A stretch of DNA of 64,000 nt, taken from assembly GCF_947623445.1 (NCBI RefSeq), contig NC_135244.1:8866001-8930000 (forward strand), given 5' to 3'. The position numbers and the translations under genes are program-made. Position 1 is the first letter of the stretch; each line of letters starts with the position of its first letter. Shown in pieces: positions 60,668 to 64,000 of the stretch. Source of the stretch: Clavelina lepadiformis. Its lineage: Eukaryota; Chordata; Ascidiacea; Aplousobranchia; Clavelinidae. The notes beneath the pieces were generated by a model, which saw only the letters and a list, made by a program, of their open reading frames with translations, was not told the origin of the DNA and made no database searches.

Positions 60668-60900
60668 CCAGTGATAATTAATTGCTCACCACTCGAAAAC
60701 CAATTACCGAGCTTGTTATTTTGTGCAAATTCAGATGAATACACATTTTTATTTTGTTTTTGTTGTATTGCCTGAATTTGGAACTGTTCACCAAGAACGC
60801 TGAACAGAAGCAAATTCACACCTTACTCAAAGGCATTACAACGGTAGCACAACCGGGTGTGGAACACGGCTCGCATATTTACGAACCAGGCACGTTTTAT
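60668..60900. repeat. dispersed repeat copy B (pairs with 18600-18840)
   Basis: The better-preserved of the two copies. An open plus-strand frame with KGITTVAQPGVEHGS continues to 61008. Matching residues survive in copy A (KEITMMAQLEIESGS) despite stops there. This suggests that the ancestral sequence was coding on the plus strand. Confidence 0.5.
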
Positions 60901-61449
60901 GTAGCGTTCACCACCTGTCCGCTGGGTGGTGGTAGGACACCACATTTAATTGCCGAAAAAGTAGTTGGATTTTTTACCAACAAGCCGCGTCACGCGGATG
61001 CATATTAACGTCAATTTTAAAGTGTATCAATCACTTTGACCCACATCGTAGTAACACAGAAGCAATTGAAATATTCTGACGAAATATCAAGCTACTGCAT
61101 TGGCTTGGGTTCAATACTGTGCCGATGGCTGGGGCTATATTAATGTTTTTGGATGACATAAAGCCCCAGGCTTTAATTGCTCTCTAGAGCTCATTTTGTC
61201 TATTTTACTTTTGACTCCGTTGCTTATGCTATGTCTTATTATTGCTTTAAGTGAGAACAACCTTCATAAAGTCCAAATATTTATATTCCAAAATGTAGTC
61301 GTAATTACATCAGAAGAAATTATCATGTACTATTTTCCAAAACATACTTTTCAGAGAGCCTTTTTACCAGAGAGCTTTTCCAAAAAAGAGATTTTATAAG
61401 AAGAAAGATTAAACCAAAATTAATTCTATTTATCGCTTTTGCCATAGAT

Positions 61450-61791
61450 CAGGGGTCGGCAACCTACGGCCCGCGGGCCGGATCCGGCCCGCCATGCGAA
61501 ATCGTCCGGCCCGAGACATATTAATTAGTTATCATAAGAATACGGCCCGCCGTGTCTTATTGAGTTTCAAACTGTAGTGTTAGCATTTAGCAATTATAGT
61601 ATTAATGAAAATTCCGGCCCGCCAAAGAGTTGTACGCTCGACATTTGGCCCGTGACTAGCAAAAGGTTGCCGACCCCTGATTTAAGGGTAAGATATTCGC
61701 GTTTCAGAAAAGCTGTCCCGGCAGTTACGGCCCGCCAGTATATTTTATTTTATCAAATTGGCCCGCGGCTCAAAAAGGTTGCCGACCCCTG
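61450..61791. mobile_element. hAT-type MITE with duplicated right terminus
   Basis: Left end CAGGGGTCGGCAACC; right end GGTTGCCGACCCCTG at 61777-61791. Perfect 8-bp duplication CCATAGAT (61442-61449, 61792-61799). A second full copy of the right terminus, GGTTGCCGACCCCTG, lies inside at 61665-61679. The element therefore has one left and two right ends. Multiple CGGCCCGC blocks are present. Confidence 0.93.
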
Positions 61792-63355
61792 CCATAGATA
61801 GACAATCAGCTAAGGCAACAGGTGTAAATATCAATGTGTCTAAAAGTTTTCCTTTTGTAACCACTGGCAATCTGACAACACTTTTACGTCACAGAACTAT
61901 GTCAACGAGAACACGACTAACTTCGTAACACTCTAAGCGTTCTATAAGCACTTAAAAAGAAGTTTACTTTACCACATGGATACATGTCATAGTTAAACTG
62001 AACAGCTATGTATAGCCACATAATACAACATACGCAAATTTTAAATAACGGATTTTTTTCCCAGCCACAGAACACACAATGGCTTACTAAAAACGCCAAT
62101 TATCTAAATTATTAGAATTCACTATTAAAATAGCTATAATACCATAACAGACATAATTTTAGCGTTTATTACGAGTTTAATGAAAGCTAATCAGCTGATG
62201 CCCATTGTATTGTATATTCCCATTATATACCAGGTCTTAAAGCAATTATATAGTTGGAACCCACGCAAGGAGTTGACGTTCTGCAGTTTGGATGCCGCAT
62301 ATGCTACATGACTACGTGACTCACCGCATATATTTCCTAATGATTAGCATATATGAGCAGCATTACGATATCTGATCTTTATATTATATAGATGGTTTCC
62401 TTCCCACAATGTTTAGTTAAAAATGTGGTGAGCCCATAAAGGAATGCAACTCTTGTGTGAATCACAGTTAGTTGCAATAACATTACGATGCTTGGTGTCG
62501 TTGCAATGGAAGAGAAAGTCCTATGTAAACCGTAAATTAATCATAGCATGAATTTTGAAAAAAGTTGGGACTGCTACGTTCTGTGCACTGACAAAAGCGA
62601 CGGCACTATTCTTACGTTTATGTGGCCGTGATTATACGCTTGCACAAATGGAGCAAGCTCGAGGTATAAGCAGAAAGCCGAGCAATTTCTATTGCTTGTA
62701 AAAGCAGTAAAATTGATTTTTTATTGATCAGACATTGCCAGCAGTCACTTACCTAGCAAGATTTTGCAAATAAAGGTTTCCCATAACTTCCATAAGTACC
62801 AGGGATTTGTCTTGCGCATGTAAGATGGGAGATAAAATTACTTGTCAGGTGAATGGAAATTATTTCTTGGAAATTCTTTCGTTCGAGTATGCCAAATAAT
62901 GGATGTCAGCCTGACAGCTTATGGCTCGTTATGTTGACAGTGTTTCCCGTGGAACTAAATGCTTGTAGCCGCAAAAGTTTCCAGAAAAGCTGTATGCCAA
63001 AACCGCAAACCAGCTCTGAATGAGAGACGTTTTCGTAGCGTTTTAAATTTAGGCCATATCATATTATTTTTAATGACTTGGACCTATTGTTTCCAACAAC
63101 TGGGCAGTGATCATTTCCTTATTTGAAATGCGCGACCTTTCGAAAGATTCAGCCGGAAAATTAAGCTAATGCTTTGTGGGAAATGTACAAATTGCGAGCT
63201 GTATTGAGGTAACGAGTTTCCGACAGCAAACACGTGTTTGTCTGTGTAGGTCAAGAAAAAAGTTTGAAAGCAGAGAAAGTTTAACCAAAGTTGTTAATAA
63301 CTTTGAGATGACATTCTAGAATTGCAGCGAGTACGATTTACATCACATCGGTGCG

Positions 63356-63363
63356 TATAAATA
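63356..63363 (+). promoter_or_regulatory. candidate TATA-box promoter facing right
   Basis: GTATAAATAG is a strong TATA match in locally GC-richer sequence (GTGCGTATAAATAGGTTTTGCGC). The first ATG downstream (about 63410) gives only a 4-codon frame. If used, the promoter would serve a gene beyond the window. Confidence 0.25.
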
Positions 63364-64000
63364 GGTTTTGCGCGGATGCAAGCAGAAAATAGCAGTAATA
63401 ACTTGACTATGGCGGTCATGTGAAAATCAGATTGGACACTGGACAGTGCTGACGAGAGAAGCACGATAAGTTATCGATGCGCGAAATAAATAGTGCTGCA
63501 CATATTTAATCGGTTTTTTAAAGAAAACTTCAGAGAGCCTTAAAACTTTATGAAATGTAATACAAATTTGGGTTAATTCCAAGGACTCAACTAGAACAAA
63601 AAGTCAATTAAAGTAGATACAATTCTTTTATCGCCATTTGGGCAGACATTTTACAGACATTTCTACTTTATTTAACATTGCTATATCATATATAAGGCAA
63701 ATTAATTGAATGCTATTAAGGTAACTAAACATTTTAAGATGTTAAACGTACTGTCATGTTGTAAAATTTGTGGGTAGCCCGTATGATATTGCTGAAAGAA
63801 CAGTTTTTATTCGTTTTGTTATAGAGATTAGCAATGAAATAGAAAATTGACCCAGGCGTCTCACACGCTGAGAACATCCTTTTAAAATTTTTTTTACTGA
63901 ACCACAAGCTCAGACTCTATCAAACAAACTGTTTAGAGGAGAGATAATTCTTCACTTTTAACAAAATTTTTCCTCTCTAATTGGTTGTTGATGCCCGTAG

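Larger units (their letters stand above)
60421..64000. other. gene-free right end of the window
   Basis: Contains the dispersed repeat copy B (60668-60900), a hAT MITE with a duplicated end (61450-61791) and a TATA-type promoter candidate (63356). The plus-strand frame 60754-61008 is open and protein-like (LLKGITTVAQPGVEHGS, FYVAFTTCPLGGGRTPHL). It overlaps the repeat and resembles no known family. From 61850 to 63300 nothing was recognised. Confidence 0.45.

Noticed and set aside
1..64000. tRNA, rRNA or snRNA genes
   Set aside because: No cloverleaf box A/B pair, rRNA core or snRNA motif was noticed on either strand by eye; a covariance-model scan would be decisive.

Overview
The window looks like nuclear DNA of an invertebrate animal. 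It is AT-rich and carries intron-dense genes (9-14 coding exons) with GT-AG junctions. Its proteins are close to vertebrate families: oxysterol-binding protein 9, glucosidase II beta, SLC35D1, LEDGF/HRP2 and KAT14. A chordate or other deuterostome, most likely a tunicate, fits best. That placement is inference, because no species-specific marker was recognised.

Layout, left to right. At 1668-14102 (+) lie the last 13 exons of an OSBPL9-type lipid-transfer protein, whose PH-domain exons must lie upstream of the window. A 1.4-kb foldback-like transposon with terminal arms built from 15-16 bp tandem repeats occupies 15416-16831. At 19227-20972 (-) is a six-exon RING-finger protein of unknown function. 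A 622-bp long inverted repeat sits at 21997-22618. A broken, intronless transposase-like gene lies at 23344-24982 (-). At 25975-31582 (+) is a complete glucosidase II beta subunit (PRKCSH) with a signal peptide and an RDEL tail. At 38189-41623 (+) is an SLC35D nucleotide-sugar transporter. At 48096-49652 (+) is a single-exon LEDGF/HRP2-like chromatin reader (PWWP plus integrase-binding domain). At 54563-60420 (+) is KAT14, the ATAC-complex acetyltransferase subunit. The last 3.6 kb has no recognised gene.

The genes are unrelated housekeeping genes. Two serve the secretory pathway (PRKCSH in ER glycan quality control, SLC35D in nucleotide-sugar supply), one serves lipid transfer, and two act on chromatin. 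There is no operon-like spacing.

The gaps and introns are full of non-autonomous DNA transposons. Seven hAT-type elements with CAG...CTG ends were found; five have perfect 8-bp target duplications and one has an imperfect duplication. One of them still carries a piece of hAT transposase. There are also two TA-flanked elements (one pogo/Tigger-like). Most notable are two elements with perfect 9-bp target duplications, a shared GGTTCCA tip and arms made of short tandem repeats. These two look like one unrecognised foldback/Mutator-like family and are the best candidates for something new here.
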